Part shown: positions 1 to 9,314 of the stretch, piece by piece | How the letters are laid out: each line of letters starts with the position of its first letter | Position numbering within the stretch: the stretch's first letter is position 1 | Assembly (NCBI RefSeq): GCF_018130465.1 | Contig: NZ_JAFCKJ010000001.1 | Coordinates: 186,001 to 250,000, forward strand | DNA from: Bradyrhizobium canariense | GTDB taxonomy: Bacteria > Pseudomonadota > Alphaproteobacteria > Rhizobiales > Xanthobacteraceae | Length of the DNA: 64,000 nucleotides | Direction: 5' to 3' | Program-made: the position numbers and the translations under genes | The notes under the pieces: model-generated | What the model was told of the DNA's origin: nothing | The model's database searches: none | Seen by the model: the letters and a program-made list of their open reading frames with translations, nothing else

Positions 1-1288
1 GCGCGGCCTTGACGTCGAACGTGAGATTGCCGAGCTCGGTGCTGCAATTCGAGGGGCCCTGGGCGTCGATGATCTTCTGCATCTGCTTCAGCGCCGCCCC
101 GCTATCGAGCAGCTCACGAGCCCGCGCATAGCCTGCGCCGCCGCGCAGCTTCGGATCGTGTTCCAGGAGATGGGCGGCGAGCCGCAACGATTTCTCGCGC
201 AGATCGCGCGGCGCATCCGGATCGTTGCCGAGCACTGCCATCACGTCGTTGGCCTCGAGCACCGGCCCGATGCCGTTGCCGATCGGCTGGCGGCCATCGG
301 TCGTGATCACTTCGATCGTGCGTGCGAAGCGATCGCCGACGAATTCAAACAGTTTTCGCAGGCGCATCGCCTCGGCGGCACTGGTGACCTTCGCCGTCGG
401 CCCGACCGGAATGTCGATCAACAGGTGTGTCGAGCCGGCCGCGATCTTCTTGGACATGATGGAGGCGACCATCTGCTCGCGGGTATCGAGACTGAGCGGG
501 CGTTCGACCGAGATCAGGACGTCGTCGGCGGGCGACAAATTCACGTGCCCGCCCCAGATCAGGCATCCATTGCAGGTCGAGACGATCGTCTTCATCTCTT
601 CGACCCCGACATTCACCCGCGCCAGCACCTCCATCGTGTCGGCGGTTCCCGCCGGCGAGGTGATGGCGCGCGAGGAAGTCTTGGGGATCGGCAGGCCGTG
701 CGCTGCGACGATGGGTACCACGACCATCGAGGTGCGATTGCCGGGGATGCCGCCGATGCAATGCTTGTCGACGACGATCGGGGCCGGCCACGCCAGTTGC
801 GTGCCGGCCTCGGCCATCGCAGCGGTAAGCGACAGGAGTTCGTCGCTGGTGATGAAGCTCGCCGAGCCGATCAGGAATGCGGCGATTTCCATGTCGGAGT
901 AGCGGTAATGTGCGAGATCATCGATGATCGCGCCGATTTCCGCCCGGCTGAGCGTTCGTCCGTGAATTTTGGCGCGCACCGCCTCCAGGCTCTCCGGAGG
1001 GGAGGCGGGCGTGACGGTGACCAGCGTGCCGACGGCTTGCGCGAAACGCCGGAACGCAGGCTCGGAGAGGCCGATCTCGTCGGGGGCGGCCAGCGCGTCA
1101 TCGTCAGTGATCAGCAGCGTCGCGAGCAGCACCTTGCCGTCGAGGCGAAGCTCGACCCGGCTGAAGCCGCGAAAGATGTCCGCACGCAACGCCTTCGACC
1201 GCCTGGAAATGACGACGACGTTCTCACGGCCGGTATCGAGATGGACACGGCGGATCTTCAGCTGGGGACGTGAGGGGTCTGGGTGCAT
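1..1288 (-). CDS. Thymidine phosphorylase family protein (AMP-phosphorylase-like), C-terminus outside window
   Basis: Pyrimidine-nucleoside or AMP phosphorylase family: phosphorolysis of a nucleoside or nucleotide to free base and (deoxy)ribose phosphate. About 429 residues are visible. The phosphate-binding segment [11 protein letters not shown] lies near residues 174-184. The family signature [18 protein letters not shown] follows at about 204-221. An N-terminal extension of roughly 85 residues precedes the helical domain, as in the long AMP-phosphorylase-like branch rather than the short DeoA/Pdp branch. ATG at 1288 is the first in-frame start after a stop; no strong ribosome binding site was seen. 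The gene runs off the left edge of the window, so its end and downstream partner are unknown. The family is confident; the substrate is not. Confidence 0.85.
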   Translation of the reverse strand, partial: MHPDPSRPQLKIRRVHLDTGRENVVVISRRSKALRADIFRGFSRVELRLDGKVLLATLLITDDDALAAPDEIGLSEPAFRRFAQAVGTLVTVTPASPPESLEAVRAKIHGRTLSRAEIGAIIDDLAHYRYSDMEIAAFLIGSASFITSDELLSLTAAMAEAGTQLAWPAPIVVDKHCIGGIPGNRTSMVVVPIVAAHGLPIPKTSSRAITSPAGTADTMEVLARVNVGVEEMKTIVSTCNGCLIWGGHVNLSPADDVLISVERPLSLDTREQMVASIMSKKIAAGSTHLLIDIPVGPTAKVTSAAEAMRLRKLFEFVGDRFARTIEVITTDGRQPIGNGIGPVLEANDVMAVLGNDPDAPRDLREKSLRLAAHLLEHDPKLRGGAGYARARELLDSGAALKQMQKIIDAQGPSNCSTELGNLTFDVKAA

Positions 1289-1546
1289 GAACGGGCCGGC
1301 AGGAAGGTTGGGCCTCCATGCTTACCTGCCAATGTCTCCATGCATTTGACCCAGATCATGTCCGACGCCCTGGCCCGGCATGGGCACGGCCGCTTTGCGG
1401 TGGCGCGCAGCCGGTGGGCTGCAGGCAGCGATCTTGAGCGCGCCGCCGGGAATATGGTTCACAAACAGTAATCGCCGCCGCGCGCGGAGCCAGGCGCGGT
1501 GAGGTCAAAGAGGAATTTAACGCTTGCGCCCTAACTTGCGCTCGCC

Positions 1547-2992
1547 ATGAGTGACCAGGTCGTGCACAGCGAGGTTCAACCGTTTTCGGCGCGCGCGGCG
1601 CTCCCCTGGCTGGTGAGCCTTGGCGTCTATGTCCTGCTGCTGGTCCTTGGACCGCGGCTGCTCAATGATCCCGACAGCTATTCGCACATCGAGGTCGGGC
1701 GCTGGATCATCGCGCACGGCACGCTGCCGGCGAGCGACCCATTTTCGTTTTCGAGGCACGGCGCCCCCTGGATCACCTTCGAATGGCTCTCGGAGATCAT
1801 CTATGCCGGAGCCTACGCGCTTGCCGGCTGGCAGGGCGTCCTCGTCGTCGCCGCCGCGGCGATAGCGCTCGCCTTTGGCCTGTTCACGTTCTTCCTGCTG
1901 CGCGAGCTTTCGCCAATCCACACACTGCTCATGGTGATCGCGGCCGTCATCCTGTTGGCGCCGCATATGCTGGCGCGGCCGCACGTGTTGGTGCTGCCGG
2001 TGATGGTGACCTGGGCGGCCGCCCTGGTACGCTGCATGGATCGTGGAGGGCCTCCGCCGTACTGGGCCCTTCCGCTGCTGGTCGTGTGGGCCAATCTGCA
2101 CGGCAGTGTGGTGCTGGCGCTTGGACTGATTGGCCCCGCGGGGCTCGAGGCGCTGCTGCGCGAGAAGCGCAGTGAATGGCCGCGCGTGTTCCTGCGGTGG
2201 TTGCCATTCACGGCGCTCGCAGTCGCCGCGTCCTGCCTGACGCCCTACGGGCCGGAACCGCTGCTGATGCCACTGACGACACTCGGTCTCGGCCCCGCGC
2301 TCGGTTGGATCGCGGAATGGCGGCCGCAAGATTTCAGCCACATAGGTTTCTTCGAGTTGCTGCTGCTGGCCGGCATCTTCGCGCTCTCGCGCGGCGTGAC
2401 GCTGCCGGTCGTGCGGGCCCTGGTCGTGATCGGCCTGCTGCATTTCGCGCTGGCCCAGATCCGCAATGCGGATCTGCTGGCCATGCTGGCGCCGCTCTAT
2501 CTGGCGGCTCCGCTGGGGCGGAAATTCGGCGGACCGATTGGGGAGGATGCTGCCGGTTCGTCGCGCGGCCTGAACCTGGCCGCACTCGGTGTGTTGATCG
2601 CGGTGAGCGGGGCGGCGCTGGCGCGTGACATACGGCCGGCTGCGGTCATTACCCCTCAGGCTGCCATCGCTGAAGCCAAGCTCGCCACGGCGGGGCATGT
2701 GCTCAACGATTATTCCTTCGGCGGCTATTTGATCTTTGCCGGCATTCCCAGCTTTATCGATGGCCGCGGTGAACTGTACGGGGGAGCGTTCATCAACCGC
2801 TACAATCGTGCCCTGGCGCTGGTCGATCTCGGCGATTTCCTCAAGCTGCTCGACGAATACAACATCGGCGCGACGCTGCTCGCGCCGGAGACGCCGGCGA
2901 TAGCGATGCTGGACCGGCTGCCCCAGTGGCAGCGCGTCTACAGCGACGACGTGGCGGTCGTGCACAAGCGGCGAGATATGCCGCAAAGATAG
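1547..2992 (+). CDS. Polytopic membrane protein, probable GT-C-type glycosyltransferase-like
   Basis: 481 residues with about nine to eleven hydrophobic segments, the first near residues 18-38. The first extracytoplasmic loop carries an acidic-polar stretch (NDPDSYSHIEVGRWI, about 40-54) and then PWITFEWLSE (about 73-82). Asp/Glu pairs in the first periplasmic loop are typical of GT-C polyprenyl-phosphate-sugar-dependent transferases. A soluble C-terminal part follows (GELYGG near 406-411). It converges with the methyltransferase gene, with one base between the stop codons. Transfer of a sugar onto a lipid or surface glycan is inferred from topology and from the nearby GtrB-like gene. No donor or acceptor can be named. 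Confidence 0.7.
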   Translation: MSDQVVHSEVQPFSARAALPWLVSLGVYVLLLVLGPRLLNDPDSYSHIEVGRWIIAHGTLPASDPFSFSRHGAPWITFEWLSEIIYAGAYALAGWQGVLVVAAAAIALAFGLFTFFLLRELSPIHTLLMVIAAVILLAPHMLARPHVLVLPVMVTWAAALVRCMDRGGPPPYWALPLLVVWANLHGSVVLALGLIGPAGLEALLREKRSEWPRVFLRWLPFTALAVAASCLTPYGPEPLLMPLTTLGLGPALGWIAEWRPQDFSHIGFFELLLLAGIFALSRGVTLPVVRALVVIGLLHFALAQIRNADLLAMLAPLYLAAPLGRKFGGPIGEDAAGSSRGLNLAALGVLIAVSGAALARDIRPAAVITPQAAIAEAKLATAGHVLNDYSFGGYLIFAGIPSFIDGRGELYGGAFINRYNRALALVDLGDFLKLLDEYNIGATLLAPETPAIAMLDRLPQWQRVYSDDVAVVHKRRDMPQR

Positions 2993-2993
2993 A

Positions 2994-3677
2994 TCAAGCG
3001 GTCCCGAAGGCGGCGTATTGGCCGCCGAGCGGCACGCCGCTCAGGGTATCTTCGAGGCGCCGCGCCGGCTTGGTGTCCCAGGGCAGCAGCAGGAAATGGC
3101 GCGCACCGATCTCGCGCAAGCCGCCGGCAGCCATCAACTTCCGGGTTGTGCCGGCACCGAGCAAGACGGCGTCCCGGTCGAACTCACAGCGCGCGACGGC
3201 AAGGCGTGTCAACGGGTTGTACGGATTGTGCTCGATGACGCAGACGAGCCCCCCGGGGCGCGTCACGCGCCGCATCTCGGCGATGAATTGCGCCCATTCG
3301 GTCGGCACGACGTGGTGCATCACGCAGACGGCCGTGACCACATCGAAGCTGGCATCGTCGAAAGGAAAGGTGCGGCCGTCAAACTCACGGTAGTCGACCC
3401 CGCCGTTGTCGGCGCGGGCCTGCGCCAGGCTGGCCGAAGAAACGTCGATGCCGCTCAAGCGGCCGACCATGCCGTGCAGCAGGGGATGAAGGCTGCCCAC
3501 GCCGCAGCCGACGTCCAGCATTTCGGGCCTCTTCGTGTCGAGCCGCTGCGCGATCAGATTGCCCAGCAGATCGGCCTTGGCGCGCATGAAGAAGTGATGC
3601 GGCAAGCCGGAAAAGTCGATCGAGGATTGGACCACGTCACGGTAGTTGTCGTGATAACCGTCGAAGAGCTCGGTCAT
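2994..3677 (-). CDS. Class I SAM-dependent methyltransferase
   Basis: 227 residues, Methyltransf_11 type. SAM-binding motif I is LDVGCGVGSL near residues 54-63, followed by the acidic end of strand beta2 (GIDVSSAS), and FDDASFDVVTAVCVMHHV as the motif II/post-II region. The start was placed at ATG 3677, just after the stop of the upstream glycosyltransferase; the longer open frame reads through that gene. The two genes are in one orientation and 8 bases apart, so they are probably co-transcribed. Methylation of a glycan or glycolipid intermediate is inferred from this neighbour only. Confidence 0.8.
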   Translation of the reverse strand: MTELFDGYHDNYRDVVQSSIDFSGLPHHFFMRAKADLLGNLIAQRLDTKRPEMLDVGCGVGSLHPLLHGMVGRLSGIDVSSASLAQARADNGGVDYREFDGRTFPFDDASFDVVTAVCVMHHVVPTEWAQFIAEMRRVTRPGGLVCVIEHNPYNPLTRLAVARCEFDRDAVLLGAGTTRKLMAAGGLREIGARHFLLLPWDTKPARRLEDTLSGVPLGGQYAAFGTA

Positions 3678-3685
3678 GCGCTGGG

Positions 3686-4681
3686 TTACTCGTTGACGGC
3701 GTGGATCGCGGGTGTGGCCGCCGCCTCGTTGCGATCGAAGCCGGCGCGCGTCTGCACCACGTAGAGCGGACGGCGTTTCACCTCGGCATGGATGCGGCCG
3801 ACGTAAAGCCCGACGATGCCCGTCATCAGCATGTTCATTCCACACAGCAGGGACACGACGACCATCGTCGAGGACCAGCCGGTCACGAGATGACTATCGT
3901 TGCTGAGCCACAAGAGGATCACCCAGCCGCCGTAGAGCAGTGCAAGTCCCGAGACCGTCAATCCGCACCAGATTGCGAGCCGCAAGGGCAGATCGGAAAA
4001 GCCGAGCGCGGCGTTCATCGCGAGCCGCACCATCTTGAACAGCGGATATTTGGTCTCGCCCGCCGCACGCTCGAGGCGGTGGAAGGCGACCTCGGCCTGC
4101 CGGAAGCCGAGCCAGGCGATCATGCCGCGTACGAAGCGGTCCTGCTCCGGCATCTGCCGAAGTGCGTCGAGCACCTTGCGATCGATCAGGCGGAAGTCGC
4201 CGACATCGGCGGGGATGCCGACCGAGGACATCCTGCCGAGAAGCCGGTAGAAGAGGTGCGCGGTCGCGCGCTTGAATCGGCTTTCGCCGTCGCGCGACAG
4301 GCGGCGGGCGTGGACGATGTCGTTGCCTTCCTGCCATTTTGCGATCAATTGCTCGATCACTTCGGGCGGATCCTGCAAATCGGCATCCATGACGATGATC
4401 GCTTCACCTTGCGCGGCGTCCATGCCGGCGGTGATGGCGATCTGATGGCCGAAATTTCGCGACAGGCCGATATAGCGAAAGCGCGGGTCGCGCGTGGCGA
4501 GCGCCTGCAGCACGATCGAGCTGGAATCACTGCTGCCGTCGTCGACGAAGATCGCTTCTGCCGGCCCGTCGAGCCGGGACAGCACCAGGTCGAGCCTGCG
4601 CAGCAGGACCGGCAGCACGGCTTCCTCGTTGAACACGGGGATGACGAGGCTGTAGCGGATCGACTGGGGATTGGCCGCCAT
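3686..4681 (-). CDS. Family 2 glycosyltransferase, GtrB/DPM1-like, with C-terminal membrane anchor
   Basis: 331 residues. The N-terminal GT-A domain begins with YSLVIPVFNEE. It shows the nucleotide-binding DDGSSDSS and the metal-binding DADLQDPPEV (DxD-type), typical of polyprenyl-phosphate sugar synthases (GtrB, ArnC, DPM1). The C-terminal third has two membrane helices (LAIWCGLTVSGLALLYGGW and VVVSLLCGMNMLMTGIVGLY). The family moves a sugar from a nucleotide donor to undecaprenyl phosphate at the inner face of the inner membrane. The product would feed GT-C enzymes, and two polytopic GT-C-like proteins flank this gene. ATG 4681 starts at MAANPQ; upstream codons of the longer frame look non-coding. 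Confidence 0.88.
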   Translation of the reverse strand: MAANPQSIRYSLVIPVFNEEAVLPVLLRRLDLVLSRLDGPAEAIFVDDGSSDSSSIVLQALATRDPRFRYIGLSRNFGHQIAITAGMDAAQGEAIIVMDADLQDPPEVIEQLIAKWQEGNDIVHARRLSRDGESRFKRATAHLFYRLLGRMSSVGIPADVGDFRLIDRKVLDALRQMPEQDRFVRGMIAWLGFRQAEVAFHRLERAAGETKYPLFKMVRLAMNAALGFSDLPLRLAIWCGLTVSGLALLYGGWVILLWLSNDSHLVTGWSSTMVVVSLLCGMNMLMTGIVGLYVGRIHAEVKRRPLYVVQTRAGFDRNEAAATPAIHAVNE

Positions 4682-4840
4682 GCGAGAGATTCCAACTCGT
4701 TGCAGGAGCGGAAGTCTATGCCGGCGGTGGTTAAGGTGGCCTTGCCACAACCGTTAAGGATATGGGGCGCCGGGGTGGCTTCCAGAAGGCGGTGCGGATG
4801 GTGACGCCTGATTAACCACACTAGGCAGCCGCGGCTTCGC

Positions 4841-6403
4841 CTAGGATCTGCGGCGGATCTTGTAGAGAACAAATCGCTCTGAGGTATCCAGCGCGTCCAG
4901 CAGATCCGGCAGCGGGTTTGCGGCCCGCGGCCCGAGGACATAGAGATAGTCGTAATCTTGGTGCCAGGTGCGGACGAACGGCGGAACGCCCGCCGGCGGC
5001 CGGCTTTCCGCAATCGCGGTAAGCACGTCTAGCGGCATTGGCCCGCCGTAGGGAATGGCAAGACGGCGCACGTCCTCGCGTGGCCGCACGGGCTGCTTGC
5101 CCGCTTCCGTGAATAAATTGGGCACGAACGCGTTAGCATAGTGCACGGCGAGCGTGGGCGCATAATACATCGGATAGGAGGTGAGGTCGGCGAAGGGCGG
5201 GTCTCCATTGTCGTCCGTGCTGGCGACCAGGACGCGCGAGCCGCGATCGATCTTGTGGAACGACTCCACGATCGCCGCATAGTCGGTGCGGTAAGGCAAC
5301 CACACCGCGAGCACGACGGCGAGATTGATCAGTATGACGCCACTGATCGCGGCGAGCGCTGCCATTCTCCATGCCCGGCTGGGCAGCGTCAGCGAGCAGA
5401 AGGTGGGCAGGATCAGAGCCGCAGCGGGTATCACGCGAAGGTCCACGAACGAGGTTCCGAACAGCTTCGAGGGAATGACGACGTACAGCAGCGCGAACCC
5501 GATCGCGAGCCAGATCCCGGCTGACTCGAGCTTGAGGACGCCGCGTCTTGCGGTGAAAAACAGCGAGATCATCAGCGCCAGCCCGGTCGCTGCCGCTACC
5601 GTCAAATTGTAACCGTTCATGATGCGCAACGGCCAGATCGGCTTGAACCCGAGGAACCAGCTCGTCCCTTCGCTTCCGATCGAGCCCGCGCTCATGCGCA
5701 TGATCCCAAACAGGGCAAGCGCCGGTATGGCCAACGCGCCGAGCCGCGCGGCGGCGACCCCGTACGATATTCGCCCATGGCGGATGCGCGAGAGCTCGTA
5801 AAGGCCGAGCGTCGCGCCGTAGATGCCGAGGGAGAAGAAATGCGCCGCAAACAGCGCTGCGACGAAGACCATGTTGACGACGAAACGCAGCGGCCATGGG
5901 CGCTCCGCCAGCATCAGATAGACGGCGATGCCCCAGAGAGCGAGGCCCAGTCCGAACTCGAAATTCACGAAGCCCCAGCTGAACGGCAGACAGTAAAGGA
6001 AAGCGAGCGCCGCAAAGCCGGCGAGATGGACCCGTCCCTTCCGGGCCCATTCGAGCAAAAGCGCGCCCCCGACGATCAGCAATTGGCTCAGGAGCAGAAA
6101 CAGCCGTGTGGCGTTCTCGACGCTGACCAGCCGCGCCATCTGCGGGACCAGCAGGTCCATTCCAAGGTTGGGATAGAATGCCCAGGCCACTTCGTAATAC
6201 GGATTGGCGTTGGGGGTGCCGTTCTGGCTCAGGATATACATCCGGGCGAGGTGATTGGGATAGTCGACCATCGCGGGGATAGGGGTGAGCAGCACCGGAA
6301 GAAACGAGACGGCCGTCAGCATTGCCAGAACGGTGATCGCCACCGATCGGTCCGAGCCAAGACGAGCCCGGATTGTCAAGGTCGGCTTGTCGGAGGGAAT
6401 CAT
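4841..6403 (-). CDS. Polytopic membrane protein, GT-C-like
   Basis: 520 residues from ATG 6403 (MIPSDKPTL); a TTG at 6487 could add 28 residues but they look non-coding. A first transmembrane helix at about 22-42 is followed by a loop with MVDYPNHLARMYI, an Asp-containing segment of the kind seen in GT-C transferases. About ten more hydrophobic segments follow, then a soluble C-terminal domain of about 120 residues. It lies upstream of the GtrB-like transferase on the same strand, 159 bases apart. It probably uses the polyprenyl-linked sugar made by that enzyme, or is a membrane scaffold in the same pathway. The specific function is unknown. Confidence 0.65.
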   Translation of the reverse strand: MIPSDKPTLTIRARLGSDRSVAITVLAMLTAVSFLPVLLTPIPAMVDYPNHLARMYILSQNGTPNANPYYEVAWAFYPNLGMDLLVPQMARLVSVENATRLFLLLSQLLIVGGALLLEWARKGRVHLAGFAALAFLYCLPFSWGFVNFEFGLGLALWGIAVYLMLAERPWPLRFVVNMVFVAALFAAHFFSLGIYGATLGLYELSRIRHGRISYGVAAARLGALAIPALALFGIMRMSAGSIGSEGTSWFLGFKPIWPLRIMNGYNLTVAAATGLALMISLFFTARRGVLKLESAGIWLAIGFALLYVVIPSKLFGTSFVDLRVIPAAALILPTFCSLTLPSRAWRMAALAAISGVILINLAVVLAVWLPYRTDYAAIVESFHKIDRGSRVLVASTDDNGDPPFADLTSYPMYYAPTLAVHYANAFVPNLFTEAGKQPVRPREDVRRLAIPYGGPMPLDVLTAIAESRPPAGVPPFVRTWHQDYDYLYVLGPRAANPLPDLLDALDTSERFVLYKIRRRS

Positions 6404-6700
6404 GTCTTCGGGCCGCCGGAGTTTGAGCTTACGCTCTACGATGACGCAGCCGCACGACACAACGCCATAATGCGGACTTCGCGACAATCAAGCTGGGGTC
6501 GCCGCCGCATGCTCAAGGAAATTCGCCCTGCGCCCTCTCTTCGATGAGGGCGGAAGAGGACAGCAAAACCCGGGCGAAGCCGTCGCGAGAACACCAAACG
6601 CGTGTCCGTATTGGAACGTCGATTGGAAAGAGGAGCCCGTCCTCCGGCGCACTGCACGCGGACTCGCGCTGATCGGATTGTGGCGCGCCGGCTATGGCGG

Positions 6701-6865
6701 CTACTTCACCGCCGCGCTGATCGAGTTGAATTTGCCGCTCAGGAGTGCGCTGCCCGTGTTGTTCACGGCCGTGATGATCGCGAGCGCGATGCCGGTGGCG
6801 ATCAGACAATACTCGATGGCGGTGGCACCATTCTCATCGGCAAGAAATGACTTGAGCAAAGTCAT
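6701..6865 (-). CDS. Flp/Fap-type pilin
   Basis: 54 residues. A short leader (MTLLKSFLADENG) is followed by ATAIEYCLIATGIALAIITAV, the hydrophobic type IVb pilin helix with the conserved Glu five residues after the predicted cleavage Gly. AGGAG lies 6 bases before ATG 6865. Flp pilins are exported, cut by a TadV/CpaA prepilin peptidase and assembled by the Tad machine. No tad/cpa genes are visible, so this copy is an orphan and would rely on machinery encoded elsewhere. The 297 bases between this gene and the next gene at 6403 show no feature I can support. Confidence 0.88.
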   Translation of the reverse strand: MTLLKSFLADENGATAIEYCLIATGIALAIITAVNNTGSALLSGKFNSISAAVK

Positions 6866-7057
6866 CGTCAACTCCTGTTCATCCGTCCAACGTAGGCTGG
6901 TGCCGTTTTCGGAATGGTAAATTGATTCACTAATTTTTCGTGGGCGCATCAAAACGCAGGTCGGATGGTCCTCGCCTGTCGTTTCATATCGTGTCATCGA
7001 TTGACTTAAGGTTTCGTCACCCAATTCGGATGCATTTGGCGATGTCGTCATCCCGTC

Positions 7058-7240
7058 TCAGGACGAGATCGGGCGTTCCGGCGCGGCCTTGCCCGGGCGT
7101 TTCAGCGCCGCCGCGAGGCGTCCGACCAGATAGCTCACCACGCGCGGCTGGGCCCGCGCGGAGCCGCCGGCGAGGCTTTCTTCCTCGGCCGTGTCGTTGA
7201 CGATGCCGATGTAGTTCTTTCTGGCGTCCTGCGGCTGCAC
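7058..7240 (-). CDS. Small hypothetical protein
   Basis: 60 residues from a GTG at 7240. It is not recognised. The composition is protein-like (MQPQDARKNYIGIVNDTAEEE, then a basic C-terminal half). There is no signal peptide, membrane segment or known motif. It lies upstream of the Flp pilin gene on the same strand. The coding call rests on amino-acid composition alone. Confidence 0.3.
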   Translation of the reverse strand: MQPQDARKNYIGIVNDTAEEESLAGGSARAQPRVVSYLVGRLAAALKRPGKAAPERPISS

Positions 7241-7414
7241 GAGGCTGCAAATCCCGGGTTTAATCGAGGGGCGACCATGCTGTGCGTAGCGGGAACCGAC
7301 GGTTAATTTTGTCGTCCGTACGATTACGTGTCGCCCCCGCGACAGCAGGCGGGGACGAAAGCGATGGTGCGGCTTAACGGATTGTTGAGCCTGTTCTTGA
7401 GCGAGGTGCCGGGC

Positions 7415-7651
7415 TCACTCGCGCCGACCGTCCGCATTCAGCGCTCGCAACACCGCGATGCGCGCGAACATCATCCAGCCGCCGCCGGTCTCGGCCGCGT
7501 TGATCAGGGTTTCGATCGCGGTCTGCCAATGGCTCGCGTGCTGCGTATCCTCGGGCAGTCGCATGATGTGATCGGCAGCTTCTTGCAGCGTCCGCAGCTT
7601 GCGCCCGCCACGCAAGGAAATGGGGTCGTCGAACGCGGCCGACCAGGGCAT
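7415..7651 (-). CDS. Small conserved hypothetical protein
   Basis: 78 residues beginning MPWSAAFDDPISL. It is soluble and helix-rich, with a C-terminal GGGWMMFARIAVLRALN segment. From memory, proteins with this N-terminus and a C-terminal MFARIAVMRALN-like end recur in Bradyrhizobium genomes; their function is unknown to me. It lies 58 bases downstream of the Ku gene in the same orientation, so co-transcription is possible. No motif shows a link to DNA repair. Confidence 0.7.
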   Translation of the reverse strand: MPWSAAFDDPISLRGGRKLRTLQEAADHIMRLPEDTQHASHWQTAIETLINAAETGGGWMMFARIAVLRALNADGRRE

Positions 7652-7709
7652 GTCAGGTCGGCCGATCGGCGAGGGAAGACATCACGGCGTAGTCGCCGGT
7701 GCGATGCTG

Positions 7710-8693
7710 CTAGCCGGCCTTCTTCGCGCGCGTCGGCGCGCGCACCGGCTTGTCGGCCTTTTTGGGAGCGGCTTTCGCAGCAGCGTCCATGCCGCCCTTG
7801 CCGGCGATCGGCAGCAGCATCTCGCGCTGGCCCTCGACGCGCTTCTTCGGCTTCTTGCCCTTGGTCGCGTCCTTGGCAGTGTCCTTGGCCACCTTCGCTG
7901 CGGGGCTCGCGTCCTTCTCGTTCGCGATGCTCTTCTTCAGGGCGTCCATGAGGTTGATGACGTTGCCGCCGGTCTTGGGCGCGGCCTTCGCGGTGATGGG
8001 CGCGCCGCTGCGCTTCTTGTTGATGAGGTCGATCAGCGCGGTCTCGTAATGGTCCTCGAACAGCTCGGGCTCGAACGCGCCGGACTTCTTCTCGACGATG
8101 TGCTTTGCAAGGTCGAGCATGTCCTTGGTCAGCTTCACGTCCTGGATGTCGTCGAAATAGTCTTTCTCGCCGCGGACCTCGTAGGGGTAGCGCAGCAGCG
8201 TCCCCATCAGGCCGCTATCGAGCGGCTCCAGCGCGATGATGTGCTCGCGATTGGTCAGCACCACGCGGCCGATCGCGACCTTGTCCATGCTGCGGATGGT
8301 CTCGCGGATCACCGCAAAGGCGTCGTGGCCAACCTTGCCATCGGGCACGAGATAATAGGGGCGGATCAGATAGCGGCTGTCGATGTCGGTCTTCGGCACG
8401 AACTCGTCGATCTCGATCGTGTGCGTGGAGTCCAGCGCGATCTCGTCGAGCTCGTCCTTGGTGACCTCGATATAGGTGTCGGTGTCGACCTTGTAGCCCT
8501 TGACGATGTCCTCGGAGGTCACCTCGTCACCGGTCTCGGCGTCGACCTTGAGGTACTTGATCCTGTGGCCGGTCTTGCGGTTGATCTGGTTGAACGAGAC
8601 CTTCTCTGTATCCGAAGTGGCCGGATAGAGCGCGACCGGGCAGGTCACGAGCGACAAACGCAGAAAACCCTTCCAATTGGCGCGGGGGGCCAT
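7710..8693 (-). CDS. ku: Non-homologous end-joining protein Ku
   Basis: 327 residues. Bacterial Ku forms a ring-shaped homodimer that loads on double-strand DNA ends and recruits LigD. The start is typical (ANWKGFLRLSLVTCPVALYPA), and the single Ku70/80-like beta-barrel core spans about residues 10-190 (for example KGYKVDTDTYIEV, RYLIRPYYLVPDG, LMGTLLRYPYEVR). The C-terminal tail from about 245 is rich in Lys and Ala, as in Ku forms with an extended DNA- or LigD-interacting tail. No ligD is visible in this window. Rhizobiales often carry several ku copies, so this may be one of a set. Confidence 0.95.
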   Translation of the reverse strand: MAPRANWKGFLRLSLVTCPVALYPATSDTEKVSFNQINRKTGHRIKYLKVDAETGDEVTSEDIVKGYKVDTDTYIEVTKDELDEIALDSTHTIEIDEFVPKTDIDSRYLIRPYYLVPDGKVGHDAFAVIRETIRSMDKVAIGRVVLTNREHIIALEPLDSGLMGTLLRYPYEVRGEKDYFDDIQDVKLTKDMLDLAKHIVEKKSGAFEPELFEDHYETALIDLINKKRSGAPITAKAAPKTGGNVINLMDALKKSIANEKDASPAAKVAKDTAKDATKGKKPKKRVEGQREMLLPIAGKGGMDAAAKAAPKKADKPVRAPTRAKKAG

Positions 8694-8928
8694 GGGCTAC
8701 TCCAAACGCAACGGGGACAGAGGACGAAGATACCATCGGGGAACAACGAATCATAGCAAGGCGCATTGCTGAATCTTGCAACTGCGTTAACCGGCCGCCC
8801 GGCGCGCGGTTGCAGCCTGATCCGGCCGCAAATGCCGGAACATCATATCCAATCACGCGTTGCCACGGGACATCATGCCGCGAGGAGCTCGAAGCCATCC
8901 GACGCGACAGCCAGAGATTGAGGTCACC

Positions 8929-9084
8929 ATGGCAGCCACGCGAGACCAACGCCAGATCGTCGAAACTGCGACCGAGGCCCGTCAGGGCGAACCCGGGCCG
9001 TCGGTGGCCGCGCTGCTCGCCATCTCGACCGGGCTCGCGATCCTGATCCTCGCCGTGATCTGGTTCGTGTTCTTCCGGACCTGA
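8929..9084 (+). CDS. Small single-pass membrane protein
   Basis: 51 residues. A polar N-terminal half (MAATRDQRQIVETATEARQ) precedes one transmembrane helix (AALLAISTGLAILILAVIWFV) and a very short FFRT tail. GAGG lies 5 bases upstream of ATG 8929. It is divergent from ku across a 235-base spacer. The family and function are not recognised; the clear helix and ribosome binding site support a real gene. Confidence 0.65.
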   Translation: MAATRDQRQIVETATEARQGEPGPSVAALLAISTGLAILILAVIWFVFFRT

Positions 9085-9314
9085 TCGGCGCATCGACAGG
9101 ACGGTTCGCACCTTCCGACTCGCCGCGTAACGCGGCACATTGCGCCCGCCATGCCGCCGGTTCGCCCGCTGGCCTGGCGGGCGTAGCGCGTTGGCCGCGA
9201 ACCGGTCGTATATGACCAAAAAGTAACGCGGCCGGTTCCCCGCGTTCATATTCAGTTCACGCCGGAATTGCTCATCTGTGCGGGTGTTCATGCGGCCTAA
9301 TTCTGGAGAGAAGC

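Noticed and set aside
158-1273. Plus-strand open frame of 371 codons at the left end
   Set aside because: Antisense to the partial nucleoside phosphorylase, which has clear family motifs.
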